This document shows, one piece after another, positions 30,416 through 41,425 of a stretch of DNA of 64,000 bases. Location of the stretch: positions 1,302,001-1,366,000 of the forward strand of contig NZ_LS483429.1 in assembly GCF_900475885.1 (NCBI RefSeq). The letters run 5' to 3'. Both the position numbers and the translations under genes were made by a program. Source of the stretch: Haemophilus aegyptius (GTDB lineage: Bacteria > Pseudomonadota > Gammaproteobacteria > Enterobacterales > Pasteurellaceae). Under the pieces are notes generated by a model. The model had not been told where the DNA came from. It did not search any database and saw nothing but the letters and a program-made list of their open reading frames with translations. Position 1 is the first letter of the stretch. Each line of letters opens with the position of its first letter.

Positions 30416-31936
30416 ATGGAACTTATTGATTTTTCATCATCTGTTTGGTCAATCGTCCCTGCTTTGTTGGCGATAATTTTGGCGATAGCAACTCGCCGTG
30501 TTTTGGTTTCCCTTAGTGCGGGGATTATTATTGGATCATTAATGTTAAGCGATTGGCAAATCGGCAGCGCATTTAATTATTTGGTAAAAAATGTGGTTTC
30601 TTTGGTTTATGCCGATGGTGAAATCAATTCAAATATGAACATTGTTTTGTTCTTATTATTGCTTGGTGTTTTAACCGCACTTTTAACCGTATCAGGTAGT
30701 AATCGTGCCTTTGCTGAATGGGCACAAAGCCGTATTAAAGGTCGTCGTGGTGCTAAATTATTAGCGGCGTCATTGGTTTTTGTTACTTTTATTGACGATT
30801 ATTTCCATAGTCTCGCTGTAGGCGCAATTGCTCGTCCTGTGACAGATCGTTTTAAAGTTTCTCGTGCGAAACTTGCTTATATTTTAGATTCAACGGCAGC
30901 ACCAATGTGTGTAATGATGCCTGTTTCAAGTTGGGGCGCATACATTATTACTTTAATAGGTGGTTTATTAGCGACTTATTCGATCACGGAGTACACACCA
31001 ATTGGTGCATTCGTAGCAATGAGTTCAATGAACTTCTATGCAATTTTCTCCATTATTATGGTGTTTTTTGTGGCATATTTTTCTTTTGATATTGCTTCAA
31101 TGGTGCGTCACGAAAAATTAGCTTTGAAAAATACTGAAGATCAGTTGGAAGAAGAAACGGGTACAAAAGGTCAGGTGCGTAATCTTATATTACCTATTTT
31201 AGTTTTAATTATCGCTACAGTTTCAATGATGATTTACACGGGTGCAGAGGCATTGGCTGCGGATGGCAAAGTGTTTAGTGTTTTAGGTGCATTTGAAAAC
31301 ACCGTAGTAGGAACATCTTTGGTTGTAGGTGGATTCTGTTCAATTATTATTTCTACTTTATTAATTATTCTTGATCGTCAAGTGAGTGTTCCTGAATATG
31401 CACGTTCTTGGATTGTGGGAATTAAATCAATGTCAGGCGCAATCGCAATTTTATTCTTTGCTTGGACAATTAATAAAATAGTAGGCGATATGCAAACAGG
31501 TAAATATCTATCTTCTCTTGTGTCTGGTAATATTCCAATGCAATTTTTGCCTGTTATACTTTTTGTTCTTGGTGCAGCGATGGCATTTTCAACAGGTACG
31601 AGCTGGGGAACATTCGGTATTATGTTGCCAATTGCCGCAGCAATGGCAGCGAATGTCGCACCAGAATTATTGCTTCCTTGTTTATCTGCAGTAATGGCAG
31701 GGGCTGTATGTGGCGATCATTGCTCGCCAGTGTCGGATACAACAATTTTGTCTTCAACGGGCGCGAAATGTAATCATATTGATCACGTTACTACTCAGCT
31801 TCCTTATGCTGCCACAGTTGCAACAGCGACTTCTATTGGTTACATTGTGGTAGGGTTTACTTATTCAGGTTTAGCTGGTTTTGCAGCAACGGCAGTTTCA
31901 TTGATTGTCATTGTATTTGCAGTTAAAAAACGCTAA
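30416..31936 (+). CDS. lysW: LysW, NhaC-family transporter, predicted lysine permease
   Basis: A protein of 506 residues from the ATG at 30416 with 11-12 membrane helices. NhaC family motifs include FIDDYFHSLAVGAIARPVTDRF (about residue 125), TAAPMCVMMPVSSWGAYI, FSTGTSWGTFGIMLP and GDHCSPVSDTTILSS. The family is named for Na+/H+ antiport, but the lysine riboswitch in the leader supports the comparative-genomics proposal (LysW) that this branch moves lysine. Rd HI1586 from memory. A hairpin terminator follows. Confidence 0.82.
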   Translation: MELIDFSSSVWSIVPALLAIILAIATRRVLVSLSAGIIIGSLMLSDWQIGSAFNYLVKNVVSLVYADGEINSNMNIVLFLLLLGVLTALLTVSGSNRAFAEWAQSRIKGRRGAKLLAASLVFVTFIDDYFHSLAVGAIARPVTDRFKVSRAKLAYILDSTAAPMCVMMPVSSWGAYIITLIGGLLATYSITEYTPIGAFVAMSSMNFYAIFSIIMVFFVAYFSFDIASMVRHEKLALKNTEDQLEEETGTKGQVRNLILPILVLIIATVSMMIYTGAEALAADGKVFSVLGAFENTVVGTSLVVGGFCSIIISTLLIILDRQVSVPEYARSWIVGIKSMSGAIAILFFAWTINKIVGDMQTGKYLSSLVSGNIPMQFLPVILFVLGAAMAFSTGTSWGTFGIMLPIAAAMAANVAPELLLPCLSAVMAGAVCGDHCSPVSDTTILSSTGAKCNHIDHVTTQLPYAATVATATSIGYIVVGFTYSGLAGFAATAVSLIVIVFAVKKR

Positions 31937-31991
31937 AAGTGTGATCTAATTCAAAAATTTGAATAAAAAATAATATTTTTACTATTTTATA

Positions 31992-32018
31992 AAATGCGGC
32001 ATTTTGTCGCATTTTTTT
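31992..32018 (+). terminator. terminator after lysW
   Basis: AAATGCG/CGCATTT stem (31992-31998 with 32008-32014) followed by a run of T. Confidence 0.8.
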
Positions 32019-32132
32019 ATTTTTATTGATGGAAAAATTTATAAAAAACTAAATTTTCATTTATCTTTGGTTTTTTATATTTTTTTAATTGATTTTTTTG
32101 TTATTTTAGTGGCTAGACAAATTTTTTTTACT

Positions 32133-32161
32133 TTGTATGATGTGGAATATTGACATAATCT
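32133..32161 (+). promoter_or_regulatory. ilvIH promoter
   Basis: TTGTAT (32133-32138) and TAATCT (32156-32161) are 17 bp apart, 42 bp before ilvI. The upstream 110 bp is strongly AT-rich, which would suit Lrp or H-NS binding. No leader peptide with branched-chain codons is visible, so attenuation is unlikely. Confidence 0.6.
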
Positions 32162-32202
32162 GTTCGTATTTTTAAAAGTGCGGTGAATTTAAGGAGTGAA
32201 AA

Positions 32203-33924
32203 ATGAAGAAGTTATCTGGCGCAGAGATGGTGGTTCAATCTTTACGTGATGAAGGCGTAGAGTATGTATTTGGTTATCCCGGAGGCGCGGTATTAGATAT
32301 TTATGATGCAATTCATACGCTGGGTAGTATTGAACATATTTTAGTTCGCCACGAACAAGCCGCGGTGCATATGGCGGATGGTTACGCACGTTCAACGGGT
32401 AAAGTTGGATGTGTGCTAGTGACTTCGGGGCCTGGTGCAACAAATGCTATCACTGGCATTTTAACGGCTTATACCGATTCTGTGCCTATGGTTATCATTT
32501 CGGGTCAGGTTATGAGCAATTTAATTGGCAGTGATGCTTTCCAAGAATGTGATATGCTGGGTATTTCTCGTCCCGTTGTGAAGCATAGCTTTATTGTCAA
32601 AAAGGCGGAAGATATTCCATCTACTTTGAAAAAAGCCTTTTATATTGCATCTACGGGTCGTCCAGGTCCTGTTGTTGTGGATATTCCAAAAGACACTGTA
32701 AATCCTAATTTTAAATATCCTTATGAATACCCTGAATATGTCGAGTTACGTTCTTATAATCCAACAGTGAATGGACACAAAGGTCAAATTAAAAAAGCGT
32801 TAAAAGCACTTTTAGTGGCGAAGAAACCAATACTTTTTGTCGGTGGTGGTGCAATCACTGCTGAATGTAGTGAGCAGTTAATTCAGTTTGCACAACGTTT
32901 AAATTTACCCGTGACTTCCTCATTAATGGGATTGGGTGCTTATCCAAGTACGGATAAACAATTCTTAGGTATGTTGGGTATGCATGGTACTTTAGAAGCG
33001 AATACGGCAATGCACGAAAGTGATCTTATTTTGGGGATTGGCGTTCGTTTTGATGATCGTACGACAAATAATTTAGAAAAATATTGCCCAAATGCAAAAG
33101 TGATTCATATTGATATTGATCCAACCTCAATTTCTAAAAATGTGCCAGTAGCGATTCCAATTGTCGGAAATGCGAAAAATGTATTGGAAGAATTTTTGGG
33201 TTTATTGAATGAAGAGGGATTAAAATCTCAAACAGATCTTGAAAGTTGGTGGCAAGAAATCAACCAATGGAAAGCAAAAAAATGTTTGGAATTTGACCGC
33301 ACTTCAGGCGTGATTAAACCGCAACAAGTCGTGGAAGCGGTATATCGCCTCACGAAAGGACAAGCCTATGTGGCTTCTGATGTAGGTCAGCACCAAATGT
33401 TTGCTGCGTTACATTATCCATTCGATGAACCGCGTCATTGGATTAATTCTGGTGGTGCAGGCACAATGGGTTTTGGTTTTCCTGCGGCACTTGGTGTGAA
33501 ATTAGCTCATCCTGAAGGAACTGTTGTTTGCGTTACTGGCGATGGTAGTATTCAAATGAATATTCAAGAGCTTTCTACCGCAACACAATATGGCATTCCT
33601 GTTGTCATTATTTGTTTGAATAATCATTTCTTGGGAATGGTAAAACAATGGCAAGATTTGATTTATTCTGGTCGCCATTCGCAAACCTATATGAATTCCT
33701 TGCCTGATTTTGCGAAATTGGCAGAATCTTACGGTCACGTAGGAATAAAAATTGCTACTCCCGATGAACTTGAAAGCAAATTGCAAGAAGCATTCAGTAT
33801 TAAAAATAAATTAGTCTTTGTAGATATTAATGTAGATGAATCTGAACACGTTTATCCAATGCAAATTCGTGGTGGCGCAATGAATGAAATGATTTTAAGT
33901 AAACCTCAAGAGGAGACAAACTAA
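32203..33924 (+). CDS. ilvI: IlvI, acetolactate synthase III large subunit
   Basis: A protein of 573 residues, a ThDP enzyme that makes acetolactate or acetohydroxybutyrate for valine, leucine and isoleucine. The N-terminal ThDP glutamate is in [17 protein letters not shown]. The central FAD-like domain has GVRFDDRTT. The C-terminal ThDP motif is [29 protein letters not shown]. The stop and the ilvH start share an A (TAATG). Confidence 0.97.
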   Translation: MKKLSGAEMVVQSLRDEGVEYVFGYPGGAVLDIYDAIHTLGSIEHILVRHEQAAVHMADGYARSTGKVGCVLVTSGPGATNAITGILTAYTDSVPMVIISGQVMSNLIGSDAFQECDMLGISRPVVKHSFIVKKAEDIPSTLKKAFYIASTGRPGPVVVDIPKDTVNPNFKYPYEYPEYVELRSYNPTVNGHKGQIKKALKALLVAKKPILFVGGGAITAECSEQLIQFAQRLNLPVTSSLMGLGAYPSTDKQFLGMLGMHGTLEANTAMHESDLILGIGVRFDDRTTNNLEKYCPNAKVIHIDIDPTSISKNVPVAIPIVGNAKNVLEEFLGLLNEEGLKSQTDLESWWQEINQWKAKKCLEFDRTSGVIKPQQVVEAVYRLTKGQAYVASDVGQHQMFAALHYPFDEPRHWINSGGAGTMGFGFPAALGVKLAHPEGTVVCVTGDGSIQMNIQELSTATQYGIPVVIICLNNHFLGMVKQWQDLIYSGRHSQTYMNSLPDFAKLAESYGHVGIKIATPDELESKLQEAFSIKNKLVFVDINVDESEHVYPMQIRGGAMNEMILSKPQEETN

Positions 33925-34415
33925 TGCGTAGAATTTTATCTGTTTTACTCGAAAATGAATCGGGAGCATTGTCGCGTGTTGTTGGTTTATTCTCTCAACG
34001 TGCCTTTAATATTGAAAGTTTGACGGTTGCGCCAACGGATGATCCAACGCTTTCTCGAATGACCATTGAAGCTGTGGGCGATGCTCAGGCATTGGAGCAA
34101 ATCGAAAAACAACTTCATAAATTAGTGGATGTGTTTAAAGTGGTTAATTTAAGTGAGCAGGAACATATAGAACGAGAAATTGTTTTAGCGAAAGTAAGAG
34201 CAGTGGGGTCATCTCGCGATGAAATTAAACGATTAGCAGATATTTTCCGCGGTCAAATTGTAGATGTCACACCAAAGTCTTACACAATTCAATTAAGCGG
34301 TACAAATGATAAAGTTGATGCGTTTATTTCTGCATTGAAAGAAGAAACCACATTGTTAGAAATTGTTCGTTCTGGATTGATTAGTGTGTCTCGTGGAGAA
34401 AAGAATATTCTTTAA
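33924..34415 (+). CDS. ilvH: IlvH, acetolactate synthase III regulatory subunit
   Basis: A protein of 163 residues. The N-terminal ACT domain ([35 protein letters not shown]) binds valine for feedback inhibition. The C-terminal domain ([32 protein letters not shown]) contacts IlvI. It is translationally coupled to ilvI. Confidence 0.97.
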   Translation: MRRILSVLLENESGALSRVVGLFSQRAFNIESLTVAPTDDPTLSRMTIEAVGDAQALEQIEKQLHKLVDVFKVVNLSEQEHIEREIVLAKVRAVGSSRDEIKRLADIFRGQIVDVTPKSYTIQLSGTNDKVDAFISALKEETTLLEIVRSGLISVSRGEKNIL

Positions 34416-34425
34416 AGTAGGGGCG

Positions 34426-34466
34426 TAAAGTGCGGAAATATTTTAATAGAATTTTACCGCACTTTA
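34426..34466 (+). terminator. USS-pair terminator after ilvH
   Basis: TAAAGTGCGG (34426-34435) and CCGCACTTTA (34457-34466) form an inverted uptake-signal stem with a 21-base loop. Confidence 0.65.
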
Positions 34467-34530
34467 TTATAAATACATTTGTTTTTTATAAAAAAATCGT
34501 GACCAAGTTCACAAATTTAAAAATATGTAC

Positions 34531-34559
34531 TTGCATAACTGATCGGATTTCTTTATTCT
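34531..34559 (+). promoter_or_regulatory. promoter of a candidate small RNA
   Basis: TTGCAT (34531-34536) and TATTCT (34554-34559) with a 17-bp spacer, located between ilvH and argS. The next protein gene on this strand is more than 1.9 kb away. Confidence 0.6.
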
Positions 34560-34565
34560 GATACC

Positions 34566-34642
34566 ACTAAAAACAAGTGCTATCTTAAATAGCCGACATC
34601 TATTTTGCTTTCCGAGTAGTGCTCCAATGGGGCACTTTTTTT
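34566..34642 (+). ncRNA. candidate small RNA between ilvH and argS
   Basis: From the predicted start the RNA would be about 77 nt. It has a first hairpin GCTAT/ATAGC (34579-34593), a pyrimidine-rich unpaired segment (around TTTTGCTTTCCG), and an intrinsic terminator AGTGCTCC/GGGGCACT (34618-34636) followed by seven T. There is no convincing reading frame. The layout is that of an Hfq-type trans-acting sRNA whose TTTCC stretch could pair with Shine-Dalgarno sequences. I do not recognise a named family. Confidence 0.55.
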
Positions 34643-34661
34643 ATTCAGTAAACAAGTATAA

Positions 34662-34689
34662 AAAATCCCTTTCCTGAGAAAGGGATTTT
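34662..34689 (-). terminator. terminator of argS
   Basis: AAAATCCCTTTC and GAAAGGGATTTT (12-bp stem, loop CTGA) just past the argS stop, with T-runs in both directions. Confidence 0.85.
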
Positions 34690-34700
34690 AATTATCTAAA

Positions 34701-36434
34701 TTACATTTTTTCTACGGTTTTAATACCGAGTAACGTTAAACCCTGTTTTAAGGTTTTTTCCGTTAATAATGCTAATTTCAAACGACTTAATTTTATAGAT
34801 TCATCTTCAGCATTTAAAATTGGACAATGTTCGTAGAATGACGAGAAGATGCCAGCAAGTTCATATAAATAAGCACAAAGCACGTGTGGTGTGCCTTCTT
34901 TTCCGACAGTTTGCACGGCTTCTTCAAATTGTAGAAGCTTGATTGCAAGCGTTCTTTCTTTATCATCTTTAATAGTTAAAGGTGCAGCCAAAAGTGCGGT
35001 TGAATTTATATCTGTTTTATTAAAGATCGAACGAATACGGGTGTAAGCATATTGCATATAAGGTGCCGTGTTACCTTCGAAACTTAACATATTATCCCAA
35101 TCAAAAACGTAATCCGTGGTGCGGTTTTTGGATAGATCCGCATATTTTACCGCACCGATACCGACAGCCTTAATCACGGCTTCTTTTTCATCATTAGATA
35201 AATTTGTATTTTTTTCATTAATTAATACAGTGGAACGTTCAATTGCTTCATCTAATAGATCGGCTAATTTCACCGTGCCACCGGTACGGGTTTTAAATGG
35301 TTTGCCATCTTTACCAAGCATCATCCCAAAGTTTTTATGCTCTAACGAGAAACTATCTGGTACATAACCTGCTTTACGAGTAATTAACCAAGCTTGTTGC
35401 ATATGTTGGCTTTGGCGAGTATCTGAAAAAACAAGGGCGCGATTAGCTTTTAATGTTTCATAACGATATTTTGCTGCAGCAATATCTGTTGTAGTATAAA
35501 GGAAACCGCCGTCTTTTTTTTGAACGATTACACCCATTGGGTTGCCATCTTTATTTTTAAATTCATCTAAATAAACAACCAATGCACCATCATTTTCCAC
35601 AGCCAAACCTTGTTTTTTAAGATCTTCTACGATGCTTGGTAACATAGGATTATAAAGACTTTCACCCATCACATCTTTTTCGGTTAAAGTCACGTTTAAG
35701 CGATTATAGTTGTGCTGATTTTGTTGCATAGTGATATCGACTAAACGTTTCCACATCGTTCGACAATATTCATCTCCACTTTGTAATTTTACAACATAAT
35801 TACGTGCTTTTTCTGCGAATATTTCATCTTCATCGTAATGTTTTTTGGCTTCGCGGTAAAAGGCTTCAAGATCTTGTAATTCCATTTCACTGGCGTGTTC
35901 ATTTTGCATTTTTTCAAGATAAGCAATAAGCATTCCGAATTGCGTTCCCCAGTCGCCTACGTGGTTAGCGCGGATGACATTGTGACCTAAAAACTCAAGG
36001 GTTCTGGCTACAGCATCGCCGATTATCGTAGAGCGTAAATGACCTACGTGCATTTCTTTTGCTACGTTTGGAGATGAATAATCAATCACAACTGTTTGTT
36101 TATTGGTAGCTTGAATACCTAAATTTTTGTGGGAAAGTGCAGCTGAAATTTCAGTTGTTAGCCAAGTTGGATTTAAGAAAATATTGATAAAACCTGGACC
36201 TGCGATTTCTAATTTTTCTGCAATATCAGATAGTTGAAGATTGTCTAAAACTTTTTGAGCAAATTCTCGTGGATTTAAACCTAATTTTTTTGCCGCAGCT
36301 ATAATGCCATTGGCTTGATAATCGCCAAATTGTGGTTTTCCTGATTGACGAATAAGCGCATCGCAAGATTGATCAGCACCTGCAAGAATCATCGCTTGTT
36401 TAATTTTATCGGATAGAATAGATTGAATATTCAC
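34701..36434 (-). CDS. argS: ArgS, arginyl-tRNA synthetase
   Basis: A protein of 577 residues, the same length as E. coli ArgS, when started at the GTG at 36434 (reads [10 protein letters not shown], with AGGA seven bases upstream). An earlier in-frame ATG adds six residues and is less likely. It is a class I synthetase with HVGH in [15 protein letters not shown]. Like most ArgRS it lacks a canonical KMSKS; the equivalent is near [11 protein letters not shown]. The C-terminal DALR anticodon domain is present ([14 protein letters not shown]). Confidence 0.96.
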   Translation of the reverse strand: MNIQSILSDKIKQAMILAGADQSCDALIRQSGKPQFGDYQANGIIAAAKKLGLNPREFAQKVLDNLQLSDIAEKLEIAGPGFINIFLNPTWLTTEISAALSHKNLGIQATNKQTVVIDYSSPNVAKEMHVGHLRSTIIGDAVARTLEFLGHNVIRANHVGDWGTQFGMLIAYLEKMQNEHASEMELQDLEAFYREAKKHYDEDEIFAEKARNYVVKLQSGDEYCRTMWKRLVDITMQQNQHNYNRLNVTLTEKDVMGESLYNPMLPSIVEDLKKQGLAVENDGALVVYLDEFKNKDGNPMGVIVQKKDGGFLYTTTDIAAAKYRYETLKANRALVFSDTRQSQHMQQAWLITRKAGYVPDSFSLEHKNFGMMLGKDGKPFKTRTGGTVKLADLLDEAIERSTVLINEKNTNLSNDEKEAVIKAVGIGAVKYADLSKNRTTDYVFDWDNMLSFEGNTAPYMQYAYTRIRSIFNKTDINSTALLAAPLTIKDDKERTLAIKLLQFEEAVQTVGKEGTPHVLCAYLYELAGIFSSFYEHCPILNAEDESIKLSRLKLALLTEKTLKQGLTLLGIKTVEKM

Positions 36435-36513
36435 GTTTTTTCCTATGTTCAAATTGAATAATAAAAATAATCGGTTATGATACCGTTCTTTGTATATTTC
36501 TCAAAGGGACAAA

Positions 36514-37083
36514 ATGACAAATTTACAGGAAAATTTAACCGCACTTTTAGCAGATTTAGCAATATTTGAAAGAAAAATTCAGCATTTAGCCAAAGAAATG
36601 ACAATAGATCTGTCTCACTATGAAATTGATCATCTTGCATTACGGGTAAATAGTGAGCAAAGTGCTAAAAATTGGCTGATACTTTTATTAAAGTGTGGTA
36701 AAATCTTATCTGGTAATATTGTTAATGGTCGTAAGATTTATCTTATTGAATTAGAAAAACCAGTTAAATTTGCCAATCAATTTGTGGATATTATTGAACT
36801 TCCACTTCCTAAAAATAAAAAATATCCAATTGAGGGATGGGAACATATTGAGATTGTAATGCCATTTTTACCGAAAGAATCGATAAATGAATGGATTAAC
36901 CGTGTTAATATGTATTTTTTATGGGACAAATTAACTCAATTAACCATTAAAGTGAGCGAGCCTAAAGTGGATGGGGAAAGATTACCAAATCCATCTATTG
37001 CAGTAAGTTTTACGGATAAAACAGTAAATCATACTTGCATTAAGGTTCATCCTTATTCTATAAAAAAAATACTTGAGGTTTAG
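36514..37083 (+). CDS. YecM-like VOC-fold protein
   Basis: A protein of 189 residues from the ATG at 36514, divergent from argS as yecM is near argS in E. coli. The family has a vicinal-oxygen-chelate fold with possible metal ligands in YEIDHLALRVNS (His), IELPLP and WEHIEIVMP. Enzyme activity is unknown. It is followed after five bases by the small lipoprotein gene. Confidence 0.8.
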   Translation: MTNLQENLTALLADLAIFERKIQHLAKEMTIDLSHYEIDHLALRVNSEQSAKNWLILLLKCGKILSGNIVNGRKIYLIELEKPVKFANQFVDIIELPLPKNKKYPIEGWEHIEIVMPFLPKESINEWINRVNMYFLWDKLTQLTIKVSEPKVDGERLPNPSIAVSFTDKTVNHTCIKVHPYSIKKILEV

Positions 37084-37088
37084 TAAAA

Positions 37089-37385
37089 ATGAATAAATTA
37101 TCACTTGCATTTGTTGTTTTAGCTACAGTAGGCTTGAGTGCTTGTTCTGCTTTTCAAAAGGAGGAGGGTACTTATAAAGGTCAAATTATTTTTAGTCAAA
37201 TGGAAGGCAAAAATCTAAAATTAACTGTTCGTAAAAATGATTGTTCTGGTAACCAGCAGAAAGGAGAGGAGGTTGTTATTGTGCATAAGTATGATTCAAC
37301 TTTAGTTGTTGGTGCTTGTGTTTTAGTATCTGACAATGGTAATACTAAAAACATTTCAACTTTTTCTCCAAGAAACCCACTTTAA
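37089..37385 (+). CDS. small lipoprotein related to the Pcp C-terminal domain
   Basis: A protein of 98 residues with lipobox LSAC (Cys19). The mature part KNLKLTVRKNDCSGNQQKGEEVVIVHKYDSTLVVGACVLV aligns by eye with the Pcp tail ELVIKKDDGQEIVVVQKADSSFVAGRRVRIV encoded next door, so it looks like a diverged, shortened paralogue lacking the glycine zipper. The function is unknown. Confidence 0.75.
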   Translation: MNKLSLAFVVLATVGLSACSAFQKEEGTYKGQIIFSQMEGKNLKLTVRKNDCSGNQQKGEEVVIVHKYDSTLVVGACVLVSDNGNTKNISTFSPRNPL

Positions 37386-37410
37386 TTCCTTCTAATATAG
37401 AGAATATTAT

Positions 37411-37875
37411 ATGAAAAAAACAAATATGGCATTAGTACTGTTAGTTGCTTTTAGTGTAACTGGTTGTGCAAATACAGATATTTTCAGCGGTGATGTTTAT
37501 AGCGCATCTCAAGCAAAGGAAGCGCGTTCAATTACTTATGGTACGATTGTTTCTGTACGCCCTGTTAAAATCCAAGCTGATAATCAAGGTGTAGTAGGTA
37601 CGCTTGGTGGTGGAGCTTTAGGTGGTATTGCTGGTAGTGCAATTGGCGGTGGTCGTGGTCAAGCTATTGCTGCAGTAGTTGGCGCAATTGGCGGTGCAAT
37701 AGCTGGAAGCAAAATCGAAGAAAAAATGAGTCAAGTAAACGGTGCTGAACTTGTAATTAAGAAAGATGATGGTCAAGAGATCGTTGTTGTTCAAAAGGCT
37801 GACAGCAGTTTTGTAGCTGGTCGCCGAGTTCGTATTGTTGGTGGTGGCTCAAGCTTAAATGTTTCTGTGCTATAA
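37411..37875 (+). CDS. pcp: Pcp, SlyB-like outer-membrane lipoprotein
   Basis: A protein of 154 residues with lipobox VTGC (Cys19). A glycine-zipper membrane segment runs about residues 70-100 (GGGALGGIAGSAIGGGRGQAIAAVVGAIGGAIAG). It is followed by a small beta domain. This is the P6-cross-reacting lipoprotein PCP of H. influenzae, a SlyB homologue in the outer membrane. A terminator hairpin follows the gene. Confidence 0.92.
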   Translation: MKKTNMALVLLVAFSVTGCANTDIFSGDVYSASQAKEARSITYGTIVSVRPVKIQADNQGVVGTLGGGALGGIAGSAIGGGRGQAIAAVVGAIGGAIAGSKIEEKMSQVNGAELVIKKDDGQEIVVVQKADSSFVAGRRVRIVGGGSSLNVSVL

Positions 37876-37902
37876 CCAATAGCATTAAAGTCTAATATGA
37901 TT

Positions 37903-37937
37903 AATCAGTGTCTTAACTTAGTAAGGCACTGATTTTT
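37903..37937 (+). terminator. terminator of pcp
   Basis: AATCAGTG (37903-37910) and CACTGATT (37926-37933), with further CTTA/TAAG pairing inside, followed by six T. Confidence 0.85.
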
Positions 37938-37989
37938 TATAATTAAATTCATTTAAAATATATATTTATCGTCTATCTAAGATAAATTT

Positions 37990-38017
37990 AAAGGACTAAA
38001 TTAGAATTTAGTCCTTT
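37990..38017 (-). terminator. hairpin downstream of lgtD
   Basis: AAAGGACTAAATT and AATTTAGTCCTTT form a 13-bp perfect stem. The minus-strand side continues into an A/T-rich tail, fitting a terminator for lgtD. Confidence 0.65.
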
Positions 38018-38059
38018 AGAAAACTTGGAATTTGTTCCTCCCCTTTCTGAACACTCTAT

Positions 38060-39031
38060 CTAAAATATAACATTTATTTTTCTTATGAACTTTTTTATAA
38101 TCTTTAAATTTTGCTTTAAATCAAATAATTCAAGATGATATTTAATAAAATGTAAGAGTGAAGTTATAGTATATTTATCTAAGCTCATATACATCTCATA
38201 AAGTATACTTTTCAACACTTTATTACTTTTATCCACATGATATATTTCTAGCAACGACACACTATTAATTACTTTTATATCTATACCTATCTTATTAAGG
38301 TAATATGTAATATTTTCCCTCTTTATCTTTTTAGCTACCTCATTTTGCTTATGATTATAAACTGATGATGTTTGGTTTCCATGTAGTCTATATTTTACTA
38401 ATGCTTCAGGATAATTAGCTAAACAACCAAGCCTACTAACCTCTGACCAAAACTTATAATCTTCTGCATACGGATAATCTTTATTAAAGATTAATTTATG
38501 CTCTCTATATACATTTGCTCTCATAATCATAGTGTTGTTATGTATCGGATTATAGAAAAGCATAGCTTCACAAATCTCATTATGTAGCAATGGATTTTTC
38601 CATATATCTCCAGTTTTATATTGAGAACCGATAATTCCACATTCTTTTTCTACAATAATCTCTAAGTATGATCCCATTGCTGTAATATGATCATTTTTCT
38701 CCAGATAGGTAACTATTTTCTCAATCCACGATGGTTTAGCTATATCATCAGCATCCATTCTCGCAATATATTTACCTGAAAAACAACCAAGGCCTATATT
38801 CAAAGAATTTATGAATCCTAAATTATATTTATTACTGATAATTTTTATCCTTTTATCTAATTTAGATATTTTTTCTAAATGAGACAAAGTCAAATCTGTT
38901 GAACCATCATTGATAACTATAATTTCTAGATTTTCATAAGTCTGATTAATAATGGATGAAATGCTTTCATCTATATATTGCTCAGCGTTATAAGCACAAA
39001 CAATAACCGATACTAATGGGAAATTTTCCAT
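38060..39031 (-). CDS. lgtD: LgtD, LPS glycosyltransferase (GT2 family)
   Basis: A protein of 323 residues with a GT-A fold. N-terminal motif VSVIVCAYNAEQYIDESISSIINQTY, nucleotide-sugar DxD at RMDADD (about residue 95), and YAEDYKFWSEVSRLG with the ED acceptor motif. The H. influenzae enzyme adds HexNAc (GalNAc in Rd) to the terminal globo-type or lacto oligosaccharide of LPS. No tetranucleotide repeat is present in the 5' end, so this gene is not slip-strand phase variable here. Base composition is more AT-rich than its neighbours. It lies next to an IS remnant. Confidence 0.86.
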   Translation of the reverse strand: MENFPLVSVIVCAYNAEQYIDESISSIINQTYENLEIIVINDGSTDLTLSHLEKISKLDKRIKIISNKYNLGFINSLNIGLGCFSGKYIARMDADDIAKPSWIEKIVTYLEKNDHITAMGSYLEIIVEKECGIIGSQYKTGDIWKNPLLHNEICEAMLFYNPIHNNTMIMRANVYREHKLIFNKDYPYAEDYKFWSEVSRLGCLANYPEALVKYRLHGNQTSSVYNHKQNEVAKKIKRENITYYLNKIGIDIKVINSVSLLEIYHVDKSNKVLKSILYEMYMSLDKYTITSLLHFIKYHLELFDLKQNLKIIKKFIRKINVIF

Positions 39032-39164
39032 ATAAGCTCTAATTTTACACTCTTCTTTAAACTATTTTATACGTTATTTAAATAACAAAAGGAGATGCAT
39101 AGACAACCAATTAAAACTCTCCTAAATTAATTGTTTTGAAATAGAAATTTGAGTTTTTTTTAAT

Positions 39165-39659
39165 CACTGTGATTAAAACGCCATTCATATTCCTTTAAAT
39201 ATAGCTTAAGAATATCATAACCTCTGTAGAAATTCATATAAATAATACTACCTTGTTTACCTTTTCTCGAATAATCGGTAACAGTGTTGCAGATTGCATA
39301 TTCATAACCACCACGGTGTTACTTTGCCATTTCGTTTCAAAAAACAAATTACGAAGTTTTTCCAGCTTCTCCTTGACCAAGTTTACCTTTCAGAGCACCA
39401 CCAAAATAGCTTTCATTCGCTTGAATTTCACTTTCAAACATTTCCATATGTAGGCTGCTTTGAGTGATAAACAATGGTAGACGATGAAAGTAATAAGCTG
39501 AAATTTATTTATATTTACCAACTTAGCTGCGGCTAGAGCTGTCACACTTGCCAGAAATATCTCAATAAGTTTATTTTGTTTATTGACTTAAGCGACTTTC
39601 TCTCATTTGATTATCTTAACCTAAATAGAGTTTTTAGTCGTTATTTGTGACAGCTCTAG
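39165..39659 (-). pseudogene. degenerate IS1016-like (IS1595 superfamily) transposase
   Basis: Read leftward, pieces of a transposase appear in broken frames. One segment (complement of about 39380-39438) reads ESEIQANESYFGGALKGKLGQGEAGK, where the family has a catalytic Asp before ESYFGG and here there is Asn. A later piece reads FETKWQSNTVVVMNMQSATLLPIIR, and then NFYRGYDILKLYLKEYEWRFNH. There is no intact frame. The element lies between lgtD and pgi and explains most of the 650-bp gap. Confidence 0.7.
39533..39659. repeat. 13-bp inverted repeats at the IS remnant
   Basis: CTAGAGCTGTCAC at 39533-39545 and its exact inverse GTGACAGCTCTAG at 39647-39659. The outer copy fits an IS end next to the transposase start. 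The inner copy suggests a second end, such as a small non-autonomous derivative or a partial tandem insertion. Confidence 0.6.
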
Positions 39660-39679
39660 AATTATTCAAATCCAAATAA

Positions 39680-41353
<1,674 letters not shown>

Positions 41354-41425
41354 TCAAAATTTTAACCGCACTTTCTGGAATTTTTATTAGGGAGAATGAC
41401 TCCCTCTATTCAAAAAATGCAGTGA

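Noticed and set aside
31937..32202. Leader-peptide attenuator for ilvIH
   Set aside because: No short frame rich in Ile, Leu or Val codons and no alternative stem pair before ilvI.
38060..39031. Phase variation of lgtD by simple repeats
   Set aside because: No tetranucleotide or homopolymer tract of useful length lies in the coding start or promoter.
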